In this document: positions 20,812 to 29,720 of the stretch, in pieces
Layout of the letters: each line of letters starts with the position of its first letter
Position numbering within the stretch: the stretch's first letter is position 1
Assembly (NCBI RefSeq): GCF_009724685.1
Contig: NZ_WMEF01000003.1
Location: forward strand, 310,001 to 374,000
From: Lysinibacillus cavernae
Lineage (GTDB): Bacteria; Bacillota; Bacilli; Bacillales_A; Planococcaceae
Length of the DNA stretch: 64,000 nucleotides
Direction: 5' to 3'
The notes under the pieces: generated by a model
Told to the model about the DNA's origin: nothing
Databases searched by the model: none
The model's input: only the letters and a program-made list of their open reading frames with translations
Made by a program: the position numbers and the translations under genes

Positions 20812-21801
20812 TTATTCATAGCTTGTTAAAAAAAGTTTTCCTTTTTTGGATGATTCAACAGCATCTATCGCCTTATGAAAATCTAGTAATGGAAAACCGG
20901 CATTTACCTTCATCATTTTTAACGAATCGTTTTGTACAAGGTTTATGAGCTGTTGCATAATTTGCTGCCATTTTTTTATTGGCGTTTGACGCTGCCAGTG
21001 ACGTAAGTGAAACAATGTGGCTTGTACTTTCGCTTCCTTCACAATGTTTGTCCAATTTACCTGTACACCGGATAAAAGACCAATAGCTAAAAATTTTCCA
21101 CCAGGCTTCACGCAATAAGCAAGTTGATTACCAGCATCCCCTCCAATGGAATCAATGGCTGCGTCGGCACCTCTACCATTTGTTATTGCCTTCACCGTTT
21201 CATTGAGTGGCATTTGAGAAGCATCAATAACAAGGTCTGCTCCAAGTTGTTGTAATTCTTTTGTATGCTTACTACTTCGTGTAACAGCAATAAGCTGAAA
21301 CCCTAACAATTTTGATAATTGAGCATAGATATGTCCAATAGCAGAGCCGCATGCATTGACTAATAAAACATCAGTTGCTCGCAATTTGAGGACCTCTGTA
21401 CAGGTTATGAAGGCTGTTATCGGATTAATATACATTTGTGCTGCAGTAAAATCATCCATTGTGGAAGGAATAGGTACCGCAAATTCAGTCTGCGTTTTCA
21501 CCACTTCCTGCCATGTTCCCTCTCCTCTTAAAGGCAATACGCGCTGTCCAATAAGCCCAGGAGAAACAAGTGGTCCTACTTCTTCTACAATCCCAACGCC
21601 CTCATAACCAGGAACTGTCGGTAAAGTGATTCGATGGGCATATTTCCCCCATATCGGTATTAAATCAGAAGGGTTGATAGGTCTTGCTAACATGCGAACA
21701 AGAATTTCTTGACCTTGTGGCGGTACGATCGTTTTATTTTCAATCCTTAACACCTCTGTCGGATTTCCAAATTCATAAATTCTAAGACATTTTGCTTTCA
21801 A
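20812..21801 (-). CDS. zinc-independent medium-chain NAD(P)H dehydrogenase (quinone oxidoreductase/MECR-like)
   Basis: Medium-chain dehydrogenase/reductase of 329 residues. The N-terminal GroES-like domain (about 1-120) has MLARPINPSDLIPIWG, typical of the quinone-reductase and enoyl-reductase branch, and the zinc-ligand cysteines of alcohol dehydrogenases are absent. The Rossmann part holds NACGSAIGHIYAQLSKLLG (about 148-166) in place of the usual GxGxxG form. It probably reduces a double bond or quinone with NADPH. It lies 21 bases after the GNAT gene on the same strand and may be cotranscribed with it. Confidence 0.82.
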   Translation of the reverse strand: MKAKCLRIYEFGNPTEVLRIENKTIVPPQGQEILVRMLARPINPSDLIPIWGKYAHRITLPTVPGYEGVGIVEEVGPLVSPGLIGQRVLPLRGEGTWQEVVKTQTEFAVPIPSTMDDFTAAQMYINPITAFITCTEVLKLRATDVLLVNACGSAIGHIYAQLSKLLGFQLIAVTRSSKHTKELQQLGADLVIDASQMPLNETVKAITNGRGADAAIDSIGGDAGNQLAYCVKPGGKFLAIGLLSGVQVNWTNIVKEAKVQATLFHLRHWQRQTPIKKWQQIMQQLINLVQNDSLKMMKVNAGFPLLDFHKAIDAVESSKKGKLFLTSYE

Positions 21802-21822
21802 CGATTCTAGCTCCTTTATTGA

Positions 21823-22230
21823 TTAGGTATAAAACAACATCATACCTGGGGCATCAGCTGCACGTTCATTAAACCCAAGCTTTTGATAAAAAGATTGTTT
21901 CCCTTTAGCACAAAATAATTGTACCCACTTTATATTTTCTTTTTGACAATGTGTTAACAAATTTTCCATCACCATCGAGCCAATTCCTTTTCGTTGATAA
22001 TCAGGATGTACCATGACATCGCAGATAAAGGTTTGATAAATACCATCGGAAATAATTCGGCCATATCCAATTAAATCCCCATCATGATAAATGGATGTGC
22101 TGAACCAACTATTACAAATGGCATTGTATAATTGTTCATACGTATAAAGTCCTTTTGCATTCCAGCCAGTTGTTTGATGTAGCGCTTTATATTGCTCCAA
22201 TGTTGGATTTAAATCCCTTATTATGTCCAT
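21823..22230 (-). CDS. GNAT family N-acetyltransferase
   Basis: A 135-residue GNAT with the acetyl-CoA site VMVHPDYQRKGIGSMVMENLL (about 72-92, Q/RxxGxG/A pattern visible) and a C-terminal AKGKQSFYQKLGFNER segment. The substrate is unknown. A GGAGGAG site precedes ATG. It reads into the dehydrogenase gene. Confidence 0.85.
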   Translation of the reverse strand: MDIIRDLNPTLEQYKALHQTTGWNAKGLYTYEQLYNAICNSWFSTSIYHDGDLIGYGRIISDGIYQTFICDVMVHPDYQRKGIGSMVMENLLTHCQKENIKWVQLFCAKGKQSFYQKLGFNERAADAPGMMLFYT

Positions 22231-22293
22231 CCAATACTCCTCCTTATTTTTGTATAAACATACAAAATAAAGGTTAGTTATTCAACCGTAAAT

Positions 22294-22986
22294 TTAGGAT
22301 ATTTTTTGTACAATTGTCAGCTGACCTTTTTCATCCATAATTATTTGTAAAACTTCATCTATTTCAATGCAAATTGGACTGATTATTGCTTTCTTATCAG
22401 AAAAATACCAAAGTCGTTTACTTGGCCCTAAAAGAATATTGGCTCCGTCTTCATAGTTACCTAGAAAATTAAGGGCATCCGGTTGAAGCTCTTTGTTTTC
22501 AATAGGCTTTATAGCATATTCATTTAACTGTTTAGCTACTGTTGAAATTTCATCTGTCGTTAAATTGATCTCACCTATATGTAACACATGCTCAATAGAA
22601 AAAATCGCTGTATGATGATGTTGTTGATTTACTTCCTGTCTTGCTATTAATTCCAATATATTGCCTTCAGGATCGTAAAAATAACATGAGTACGCCTTTA
22701 AAAATTCAAAATAGACCTCATCCTGTCCCTCTGATTCCAGTAAGCCTACACGCTCCTTTGCCCAAATTTTTGCCTGTTGAAATAAATTACTAGGTATATT
22801 GAGTGCAAAATGATACTGCTTATTTATACTAGAAGGAACCCTTTCAAAAGTCATCGCACTTTCGCCAACCGCAATTGTAAAATAATCATCTGTTTTCTCT
22901 AATAATGTAAATCCTAACTGATTGCAATAAAATTCCTGCATCTCTTTCATATCGTGAATAAATAATTTGGCCTTCGTAATTTGCAT
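22294..22986 (-). CDS. VOC (glyoxalase/bleomycin-resistance fold) protein with two VOC-like halves
   Basis: The first 115 residues form a typical VOC domain: TKAKLFIHDMKEMQEFYCNQ at the start and YFYDPEGNILELIA near 105. The second half (about 125-230) begins FSIEHVLHIGEI and looks like a second, divergent VOC domain, giving the four-module arrangement found in extradiol-dioxygenase-like proteins. Metal ligands cannot be assigned with confidence. Function (detoxification, antibiotic binding or ring cleavage) is unknown. Confidence 0.75.
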   Translation of the reverse strand: MQITKAKLFIHDMKEMQEFYCNQLGFTLLEKTDDYFTIAVGESAMTFERVPSSINKQYHFALNIPSNLFQQAKIWAKERVGLLESEGQDEVYFEFLKAYSCYFYDPEGNILELIARQEVNQQHHHTAIFSIEHVLHIGEINLTTDEISTVAKQLNEYAIKPIENKELQPDALNFLGNYEDGANILLGPSKRLWYFSDKKAIISPICIEIDEVLQIIMDEKGQLTIVQKIS

Positions 22987-23107
22987 TTTTAAGCACCCCT
23001 TTACTTATCCCCACTATACAAGCGAATGGCAACTATTGCTTCATCCTAAAGAATGAAGTTCAGTTTCGACTATTTAAGCAATGCTCGCCCCCCAGGACAG
23101 TCTCATA

Positions 23108-23872
23108 CTACTTTAAAAATTCAGCCAAGCTGATTTTCGTTTTTTCATAGTCTGCACTGATACGCTGTAATTCGCCTTCTAATCGTAAGGCACCTGTCTC
23201 AACTCCCCTATAAACTAATAACGGCGCTTGTTCTAAAGACATTTTTGCTTGTGAATAATCACAGGATAGTATTTTTTTAAGCAGCAATAAAGTCTTTATC
23301 TTATCCTTCCCCTTGCCGGTAATATACAGTTCATAGTACTCGGATGAACTATCTACGGATAGTTCTTCATCCAATCCAGGTGGAATCAGTACACTTTCAA
23401 GAAACATGACGAGGTTATCGTAAGCCATTGAAAAATTCCAACTCCCTGTCCCGTGATATGCGCTAAAAATAGCGGTATCTCCTCTTGATAAATCGAGACA
23501 ATAAGGATCACCCTCATCTGTCGCAATGACCAAATAATCATGCGGCCATTCTAAAATGACCTCATCTGTCACAGGATTATAGTTGTAACCTTCCTGTCCT
23601 CGCACTAAATCCTTTGCTCCATATATTTGTAGATTAATATAGTCGCCTGTGTTCCATGTAACACCTTCAACAATATACCGCTGTAAAAAATATAAATATT
23701 CTTCTGGTAAACGCCAATGACAATCCACAAAATGGCTAATTTCATCTTCTATATGATTGTGAAAAACCACCGGATATGCATTATAAAAATCTGGATCTTG
23801 CTTTTGTATCTCTTGAATAAAACTACGCATTTTCTCTATTACAGCATCTAGCTCTCTTTGTGAAGCATTCAA
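23108..23872 (-). CDS. SUKH (SMI1/KNR4) domain protein with C-terminal L7/L12-like region
   Basis: Residues about 30-165 fit the SUKH-1 fold: the WRLPEEYLYFLQ helix, GVTWNTGDYINLQIYGA, and the strand pair YLVIATDEGDPYCLDLS that is typical of SMI1/KNR4 proteins, then GTGSWNFSMAYDNLVMFL. SUKH proteins are often toxin-immunity proteins, although others have cellular roles. After an acidic linker, residues about 188-245 (KIKTLLLLKKIL, SQAKMSLEQAPLLVYRGV) resemble the ribosomal L7/L12 C-terminal domain. No toxin gene lies next to it, so an immunity role is unsupported here. Function unknown. Confidence 0.65.
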   Translation of the reverse strand: MNASQRELDAVIEKMRSFIQEIQKQDPDFYNAYPVVFHNHIEDEISHFVDCHWRLPEEYLYFLQRYIVEGVTWNTGDYINLQIYGAKDLVRGQEGYNYNPVTDEVILEWPHDYLVIATDEGDPYCLDLSRGDTAIFSAYHGTGSWNFSMAYDNLVMFLESVLIPPGLDEELSVDSSSEYYELYITGKGKDKIKTLLLLKKILSCDYSQAKMSLEQAPLLVYRGVETGALRLEGELQRISADYEKTKISLAEFLK

Positions 23873-24025
23873 TTATTTCACTCTCCCTTTCATCACTAAG
23901 TTCCTGTCTTTGCATTTTATCACATTCCATCATTAACCAATTTTAAGGAGAACATGTTATAATTATTTAAATAGACTGGTAGTATGCATAAAGTGCACAG
24001 AAAAAACGGATGGGAGCGATCTGTC

Positions 24026-24364
24026 ATGTCACATCATGCGAACGAACAGACAATAAATCAGGCCAAAATGGAATTTTTAAAAGCTCTTCACTATTTGGAC
24101 TATGGCAAGGTAGCACAAGGGGGAAAATGTCTTAAACTAGCTATTCAATTAGCAAATATGGCTGATGACCAAACAACTTTTATCCGAGCGGCGATTTGCT
24201 ATGGGGATTTACTGTGGCATATTGAAAAATATGATGCCTCCAAACATTGGCTGCAGCTTGCGATTAATCGATTTAGCAAAGTGCAAGCAGATTCGAAACA
24301 TTCAGTAGAAGTTGACGTACAAAAAGCTCGTTCCTTGTTAAAACAAATACAACATTCATTGTGA
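24026..24364 (+). CDS. small helical (TPR-like) protein
   Basis: I do not recognise the family. The 112-residue protein is helical and repetitive in pattern (FLKALHYLDYGKVAQGGKCL, then GDLLWHIEKYDASKHWLQLA), consistent with about two TPR-like helix pairs; no signal peptide or membrane segment. The chosen start MSHHANEQ follows GGGAG, while the frame also opens 14 codons earlier without such a site. It leads a plus-strand set of three genes with short spacings, followed by two acetyltransferases. Confidence 0.6.
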   Translation: MSHHANEQTINQAKMEFLKALHYLDYGKVAQGGKCLKLAIQLANMADDQTTFIRAAICYGDLLWHIEKYDASKHWLQLAINRFSKVQADSKHSVEVDVQKARSLLKQIQHSL

Positions 24365-24388
24365 AAGGGCTAAGAGGAGCAGACCAAT

Positions 24389-24940
24389 TTGAAATTAATT
24401 ATACGACGTCCAAAGCAATCGGATATACAAGCGTTACATCAGTTCTTTTTGCATGTCATTCAGGATACTTATGCAAAAGAAGGACTTGCAGAGCTAGTAA
24501 GCGATCAAAAGCTTGAATGGGAAACGAAAAAACAGTATTTAGCAATGGATTTAGAAAGTCAAGGGGAAAAAAGATATTTTTGGTTAGCTGTGGACGAAGA
24601 AACAAATGAAATCATTGGTACAATCGAATATGGTGAGGCGAATGAATTGATTCAACAAACAGTAAAAGAAGACCTAACCAATTGTCCAGAAATCGGTACT
24701 GTTTTTGTTCATCCAAACTACCAAAATCGTGGTATTGGCACGTTGCTTCTGCAAAAAATCTTAATGACGTTGGAAAAGCAAAGTATGCACTGCTTTTGTT
24801 TAGATAGTGGATATAAACAAGCACAAATCATTTGGCAGAAAAAATTGGGACAGCCTGACTTTATACTTGAACATTATTGGGGAACAAATAATCACCATAT
24901 GATTTGGAACCGACAATTACCATTTCGATTAAAGGAGTAA
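24389..24940 (+). CDS. GNAT family N-acetyltransferase
   Basis: Acetyltransferase of 183 residues with RPKQSDIQALHQFF at the N-terminus and the acetyl-CoA loop VFVHPNYQNRGIGTLLLQKI (about 108-127). The start is TTG with GAGGAG nine bases upstream. It is the middle gene of a three-gene plus-strand set and is followed after four bases by a second, unrelated-looking GNAT. Substrate unknown. Confidence 0.85.
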   Translation: MKLIIRRPKQSDIQALHQFFLHVIQDTYAKEGLAELVSDQKLEWETKKQYLAMDLESQGEKRYFWLAVDEETNEIIGTIEYGEANELIQQTVKEDLTNCPEIGTVFVHPNYQNRGIGTLLLQKILMTLEKQSMHCFCLDSGYKQAQIIWQKKLGQPDFILEHYWGTNNHHMIWNRQLPFRLKE

Positions 24941-24944
24941 AAAA

Positions 24945-25379
24945 ATGACCTATCAAATAACACAACAACTAAATACCACAAACAGATCTTTTGTCAATAA
25001 CATGCTTTATGAATATAATGTAAAGCACTTTCCTAAGGATTTACAAGGACGATATCAGGAAATTAATTTATTTCTAACCGATCACAACGGTCAAGTTTAT
25101 GGTGGTGTACTCGGGGAAATTTGTTGGAACTGGTTAGAAATCCATACACTGATGGTCGACGAAAAGCTTCATGGTTTAGGATATGGCTCAAAACTGTTGA
25201 AATCGATTGAACAAATTGCTTTGGACAATAAGTGTGATTTCATTAAAGTTGACACACTTAGCTTTCAAGCGTTACCATTTTATGAAAATCATGATTACGA
25301 AATTTATGGGACACTGGATAATGTAGGAAGAGATTTTAAACATTTCTTTTTAAAAAAGACTTTACGATATGATCTTTAA
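24945..25379 (+). CDS. GNAT family N-acetyltransferase
   Basis: A 144-residue acetyltransferase: the acetyl-CoA segment is MVDEKLHGLGYGSKLLKSIE (about 66-85), followed by DTLSFQALPFYENHDYEIYG, a pattern common in small Bacillales GNATs. AAAGGAG precedes the ATG by six bases, placing it in the same operon as the gene before it. Substrate unknown. Confidence 0.85.
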   Translation: MTYQITQQLNTTNRSFVNNMLYEYNVKHFPKDLQGRYQEINLFLTDHNGQVYGGVLGEICWNWLEIHTLMVDEKLHGLGYGSKLLKSIEQIALDNKCDFIKVDTLSFQALPFYENHDYEIYGTLDNVGRDFKHFFLKKTLRYDL

Positions 25380-25551
25380 AGTGGCGATAATATGAAAGTC
25401 TTTAATAAACAAGTATTATTGGTCAGTATCTTTAAAACCTGATTTTGGAGGGCCTATTCCATAGGTTTGATACACTATGTTTTAATGCTTTTCAAAAAAT
25501 AAATAATAGTTATAGTAGGGCCAATACTTCTTAGGTTTGGAGGGAAATGAA

Positions 25552-25686
25552 ATGTTAAAATTCATTGATGATTTAGCCGGTGCGATTTTCGATGTTTTTA
25601 TGTTATTTTGTTATTTCTTTGCAGGCGTAATAATGGTAGGTGTCCCTCTCTTTTTATTGGCTAAGCTGTTCCAACTGTTTCTCTAA
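25552..25686 (+). CDS. small membrane protein, 44 residues
   Basis: Open frame of 44 codons with a strong GGAGGGAAATGAA ribosome site before ATG. After a short acidic N-terminus (MLKFIDDLAGAIFD), nearly the whole peptide is hydrophobic (FCYFFAGVIMVGVPLFLLAK), enough for one or two membrane helices. I do not recognise it. The good ribosome site, codon use and clear amphipathic start support a real gene. It could be a type I toxin-like or regulatory membrane peptide, but nothing shows this directly. Confidence 0.6.
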   Translation: MLKFIDDLAGAIFDVFMLFCYFFAGVIMVGVPLFLLAKLFQLFL

Positions 25687-25856
25687 ATATCACACAAGAT
25701 AAAAGGACTTTTAACATTCAACAGCAGCTCGAGACGTAATAATGTGAAGGCTGACATTGTTGTTTCTCAAAGAAACTATGCTATATCGCTAATTTTATAT
25801 TATTTATTAATTGCATAGTATTAATATATCCATCTATTCATCCCTGTGCATAAATA

Positions 25857-25905
25857 AAAATGGTTAGGATACTACAAACTTTTGCTTGCAAATCCTAACC
25901 ATTTT
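25857..25905 (-). terminator. intrinsic terminator of the amidohydrolase gene
   Basis: AAAATGGTTAGGAT and ATCCTAACCATTTT form a perfect 14-base stem about 30 bases after the amidohydrolase stop; it could also end plus-strand transcription from the small membrane protein gene. Confidence 0.85.
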
Positions 25906-25937
25906 CTATGAAATTCGCTCAACAAGATTACTTTACT

Positions 25938-27053
25938 TTACAACTCTGCTAGCCCTTTAAACAGTTCGACTCCTGTTTCAATCAAATCATCTTTAAAATC
26001 ATACTCAATGGTATGTATGTTAGGATAATCTTCTCCATTCCCTATATAACAGTAAGAACCTTTTGTCATTTTTGTGTAATGGCCAAAATCTTCAGAAGCG
26101 CGGAATGCCTCTTCTAACTCTATCATGGGCATATTTTTTTCCGCACAAACTTGACGTATTTTATCGGAGCTTTCTGTATGATTTGAGGTTTCTGGGAATT
26201 CATCTTGATAGTCGAAGCGGACCTTCAATCCATACTTTTGTGCCTCTGCTTGAGCTAATTTTTCTAAGTTATGTTGAAGTCTATCCATCTCTTCTTCATA
26301 AAGTGCTCGAATCGTCATTCTTAGTGTACCTTTACTGGCATTGACACCAAATGCTTTTGTACCGATATCTACTTGAACGACAGTGCATAAAACATTGCCT
26401 CTATTAACTGCTGAATGCGTAAAATTAGGAATGCTATCGATTATTTTTGCTATTGCAAAGGCTGGATTTATGCCTTTTTCTGGTTCACTTGCATGTGAAG
26501 GTGTTCCCTCCATATAGATAGACATCCCTTTTGATGCATACTGCGCTGTTCCATTGATGACATAGACCGTTTTCTCTTGAATACCGCTCATGTTATGCCA
26601 ACCAAAAATCTCATCAATGTTCTTTTCTTCAATCAGAACAGCACATTCAGTAGCACCATCACCTGTTTCTTCAGCATGCTGAAATAAAAAGTATATATTA
26701 TTGTCAGAACCCTTTTGATCTATTTCAAGGGCAAAGCCGCACAAAGTTGCAGAATGTCCATCATGACCACATTTATGAGAAACGCCAGGGCATTTTGAGC
26801 CGTACGGAAGATCAATTGTTTCTTCAATCGGAAGTGCATCAAAATCAGCTCGAAAAGCTATATTCCTTGTGCCTACTTTGGAATGATAAACAGCATAAAA
26901 CCAACGGCCTCTGTCTACAATTTCAAGTTTTGTATGTGCTTTAAGAAAGTTCATCAAATGTTGTTTTGTCCAAATTTCATTATTTGATAATTCAGGATGC
27001 GCATGTAATTCATGTCGCAATTGAACGACCAATTGTAAATTTTTATTTTCCAT
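25938..27053 (-). CDS. M20-family amidohydrolase (peptidase/aminoacylase type)
   Basis: Metal-dependent amidohydrolase of 371 residues, of the hippurate hydrolase and N-acetyl-diaminopimelate deacetylase branch. Visible motifs are RHELHAHPELS, FRADFDALPIEE, CGHDGHSAT with the bridging-metal residues, FQHAEETGDGA with the catalytic glutamates, GWHNMSG, and the lid-domain SHASEPEKGINP. The start chosen follows AAAGGAG; an upstream in-frame start lacks one. It sits directly downstream of an amino-acid permease and a GntR regulator, which suggests hydrolysis of an imported N-acyl amino acid or dipeptide. Confidence 0.85.
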   Translation of the reverse strand: MENKNLQLVVQLRHELHAHPELSNNEIWTKQHLMNFLKAHTKLEIVDRGRWFYAVYHSKVGTRNIAFRADFDALPIEETIDLPYGSKCPGVSHKCGHDGHSATLCGFALEIDQKGSDNNIYFLFQHAEETGDGATECAVLIEEKNIDEIFGWHNMSGIQEKTVYVINGTAQYASKGMSIYMEGTPSHASEPEKGINPAFAIAKIIDSIPNFTHSAVNRGNVLCTVVQVDIGTKAFGVNASKGTLRMTIRALYEEEMDRLQHNLEKLAQAEAQKYGLKVRFDYQDEFPETSNHTESSDKIRQVCAEKNMPMIELEEAFRASEDFGHYTKMTKGSYCYIGNGEDYPNIHTIEYDFKDDLIETGVELFKGLAEL

Positions 27054-27143
27054 TATTCTGTATCTCCTTTGACTCATCGCAAATCTCTCAACACGCTGAT
27101 TGTTTACTAGAAAAATGGATGCAATCAACTATACATGAGTTGA

Positions 27144-28565
27144 CTATTTTATTTCTTTATCATTTATATGTGCTTCTAAAAATGGTTTGTAACTAGGGTC
27201 ATGTATTTTCCCTTTTTTATGCAAATATGTACCGATAATGAAGTACATTATTAACATCGGAACGCCAATATAGAATGAAAATCTCGTATCTGGACTATAG
27301 GCTGTGTATATCGCAATCGCTATTAATGCTGCAAGACAAAGAAGAGTCGGGATTGGATATGTCCGCATTTTGAATTTTAGCTTGTCTACAGATCCACCAT
27401 TTTTCACTAACCATTTTCTAAATTTATAATGAGAAAGATAGCTACCGAACCATCCAAGTAATGTATTAAAACCTGCAATGGATGTTAACCAAATGAATAC
27501 TTTATCTGGTGAAATAAAGTTTGTAATAAGAGAAACTTGTCCAAGGAATAACGTTAAGATAACCGCATTCATTGGAATACCACGTTTATTGACCTTCCCT
27601 AATGCTTTTGGTGCTTTTCCTTCTTTTGATAGTGCAATCAGTGTTCTACTTAAAAAATAGACAATCGAGTTAGCTGCTGACACCAATGATGTCAGAATAA
27701 TAATATTCATAATCGTTGCCGCGCCAGGAATTCCTGCTAATCCTAAAAGACCCGCATAGCCATTACTTAGAACGCTTACATTTTGATATGGCACAACTAA
27801 ACCGATGATTGTAATGGATCCAACATAGAAAATTAAAATACGTAGAAAAATCGTATTAATTGCTCTAGGTACGTTTTTCTGCGGATTTTCAGCTTCACCT
27901 GCAGCTGAAACAACTGTTTCCACACCTAGATATGACCATATAACCCCTGTCATCATAATGATTACCGCTGAAAGACCATTTGGAAACATCGATTCACTGT
28001 TCCAATTTGAAAAACCGATAAATCCTTGTTCCCCAATAACACCAAATACCATAAGAACACCAACGATTAGAAATACGATGATGGCAAGTACTTTAATGCC
28101 TGCAAACCAATACTCTGCTTCTCCATAGGACTTCACATCGATTAAGTTCAAAAACAGGACAATCGCTGAAATGACAATACAAAACATAAAAGTAGGCGTA
28201 TTTGGGAAAAATTGATTAAGGATCATCCCGCCTCCGACAATTTCAGCACCAAGTCCAAGAAATCCATTAATATACAAATTCCAACCAACCATAAAGCCTA
28301 ACACTGGATGTACAAATAATCCGGAATAGGTGGTATATGCACCAGGAATCGGCATAAAGGTTGACATTTCCCCAAGACCTTTCATTAAAACAAACACTAA
28401 AATACCTATCACTAAAAATGCTATTGGACCCCCAAGAGCTCCAGCATTTGAAACGACATTCCCAGAAGCAAGAAATAATCCTGTCCCAATTGTTCCGCCA
28501 ATCGAGATCATTGTAAGATGTCTGCGTTTTAACCCACGATGTAAATCGTATTCATTATTCTCCAC
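27144..28565 (-). CDS. amino acid permease (APC superfamily)
   Basis: A 12-helix transporter of about 473 residues. The N-terminus RGLKRRHLTMISIGGTIGTG (helix 1 signature) and the GVETVVSAAGEAENPQKNVP loop are typical of the amino-acid transporter family that includes lysine, histidine, GABA and proline permeases. The start is GTG seven bases after AGGGGG; a TTG eight codons earlier is less likely. It is followed after 90 bases by the M20 amidohydrolase. Substrate cannot be told from sequence; linkage suggests an amino acid or acylated amino acid. Confidence 0.88.
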   Translation of the reverse strand: MENNEYDLHRGLKRRHLTMISIGGTIGTGLFLASGNVVSNAGALGGPIAFLVIGILVFVLMKGLGEMSTFMPIPGAYTTYSGLFVHPVLGFMVGWNLYINGFLGLGAEIVGGGMILNQFFPNTPTFMFCIVISAIVLFLNLIDVKSYGEAEYWFAGIKVLAIIVFLIVGVLMVFGVIGEQGFIGFSNWNSESMFPNGLSAVIIMMTGVIWSYLGVETVVSAAGEAENPQKNVPRAINTIFLRILIFYVGSITIIGLVVPYQNVSVLSNGYAGLLGLAGIPGAATIMNIIILTSLVSAANSIVYFLSRTLIALSKEGKAPKALGKVNKRGIPMNAVILTLFLGQVSLITNFISPDKVFIWLTSIAGFNTLLGWFGSYLSHYKFRKWLVKNGGSVDKLKFKMRTYPIPTLLCLAALIAIAIYTAYSPDTRFSFYIGVPMLIMYFIIGTYLHKKGKIHDPSYKPFLEAHINDKEIK

Positions 28566-29013
28566 TGTAAATCCCCCTAAACCTTTCAAATCATAAGCTT
28601 TCTACTCAATTCACTATGCCTCGGCGTAATTGCCACTGATGCTACGCTTTCCCACAGATAAACAATGCGTCCAGATTTTTTCGAGCTGACACCGTCACGT
28701 CCTGTGACAACGGTTATCTGACCTGTGTCGTGCAGGCCGCTCTTAAAACCTGTAACATCCGCCGATAGTTGTGAGCCTATTTGGTGTTAATCACACCATC
28801 ATTACTGTAGGATGAGGCGCTTTTGACAACGTTCCCTTATTTCATTGACCGTTTGAACATCCGCTGTAAAAAGCCCAAAAAATATTCTTCTCCCTCTTTA
28901 GAGAAGGGAGCTTCCACTGAATCAAGATAAATCCCCTTTCTTCTCTGTTAAAAGACAATATATAATATTCAGTCTTTTATTCTATATATTATATATTTTA
29001 TTTTATATGTCAA
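28566..29013. other. 450-base gap between permease and gntR holding a dispersed repeat
   Basis: The gap has no convincing coding sequence. It contains copy A of the dispersed repeat (28671-28766), which lies 106 bases before the permease start in the same orientation as copy B has to the acyltransferase, and a purine-rich stretch near 28890-28930. The permease promoter must lie here, but I cannot point to a clear box. Confidence 0.45.
28671..28766 (-). repeat. dispersed structured repeat, copy A
   Basis: Shares three blocks with copy B at 36055: TTTTTCGAGCTGAC, CCGTCACGTCCTGTGACAACG (one hairpin, GTCAC/GTGAC stem) and TCGTGCAGGCC with a TTAAAA and ACATCC tail. Blocks have the same order; spacing between the first two differs. 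The element lies upstream of a minus-strand membrane-protein gene, as copy B does. Confidence 0.7.
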
Positions 29014-29050
29014 CAAAAAAAGAATCTGCTCTATACGAAACAGATTCTTA
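29014..29050 (-). terminator. intrinsic terminator of gntR
   Basis: AGAATCTG and CAGATTCT form the stem and the minus-strand side continues in TTTTTTTG. It lies about 25 bases after the GntR stop codon and separates gntR from the permease. Confidence 0.85.
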
Positions 29051-29072
29051 CTTTTTCCATTTTTTCTAGTGT

Positions 29073-29720
29073 TTATAACAAAACTTTCTCTGCTCTTTCC
29101 ATATTCCAGTGTACTTCCTTCAGGAATTTTTCCAATTCAACACCCTCTCCATTTTTGAAAAAGGCTAATATTTCTCTGTGTTCATCGTTAAGCTCCGTTA
29201 ACGTCTCCTTTACGCGATCTGACGAATCGTTTTCACCTATATTTTTCATAAATTTTTTTTCTAACTGTAGTAAAAGTTCAATCAGACTCTTATTCGGACA
29301 TAGCTTATGATAAACGCCATGAAATGCTTCCTGCATTTTATCATACATTCTGTAATTCTCTGTATTAATAGCCAAATCAATACTTTGAATATAAAACTCC
29401 ATTTCCTTCAAATCTTTTTCCGTTAAAAATGGCAAGGCAAGGGAAGCAGCTAAACCGTCTAAAGCACCAATAATAAAATAAGTTTCTTTCGCTTCTTCCT
29501 TCGTTAGGCTTTTAATCACGAATCCTTTACGTGGGATGTTCTCAAGTAAGCCCTCAGATGTAAGCTGAATAAGCGCTTCCCTCACTGGCGTTCTACTCAC
29601 ATTGAGGCTTTCACTAATATGATTTTCATTCACCTTCTTACCTGCAAGTAAGCTCCCATTGTTAATTTGTTCCACAATATAATTATAAACATGATCTTTT
29701 AGCGATAAATACTCCATCAT
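29073..29720 (-). CDS. GntR-family (FCD subfamily) transcriptional regulator
   Basis: A 215-residue FadR/FCD-type repressor. The N-terminal winged helix has NENHISESLNVSRTPVREAL (about 32-51, the recognition helix) and GLLENIPRKGFVI, and residues about 80-205 form the all-helical FCD ligand domain. GGAG precedes two adjacent ATG codons; either is possible. The regulator is immediately upstream of the permease and M20 gene on the same strand, so it likely controls them, responding to the imported acyl amino acid or product. Confidence 0.9.
   Translation of the reverse strand: MMEYLSLKDHVYNYIVEQINNGSLLAGKKVNENHISESLNVSRTPVREALIQLTSEGLLENIPRKGFVIKSLTKEEAKETYFIIGALDGLAASLALPFLTEKDLKEMEFYIQSIDLAINTENYRMYDKMQEAFHGVYHKLCPNKSLIELLLQLEKKFMKNIGENDSSDRVKETLTELNDEHREILAFFKNGEGVELEKFLKEVHWNMERAEKVLL

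Noticed and set aside
25392..25442. 16-codon frame MKVFNKQVLLVSIFKT before the small membrane protein gene
   Set aside because: No ribosome site and no clear hydrophobic or conserved feature; likely chance.
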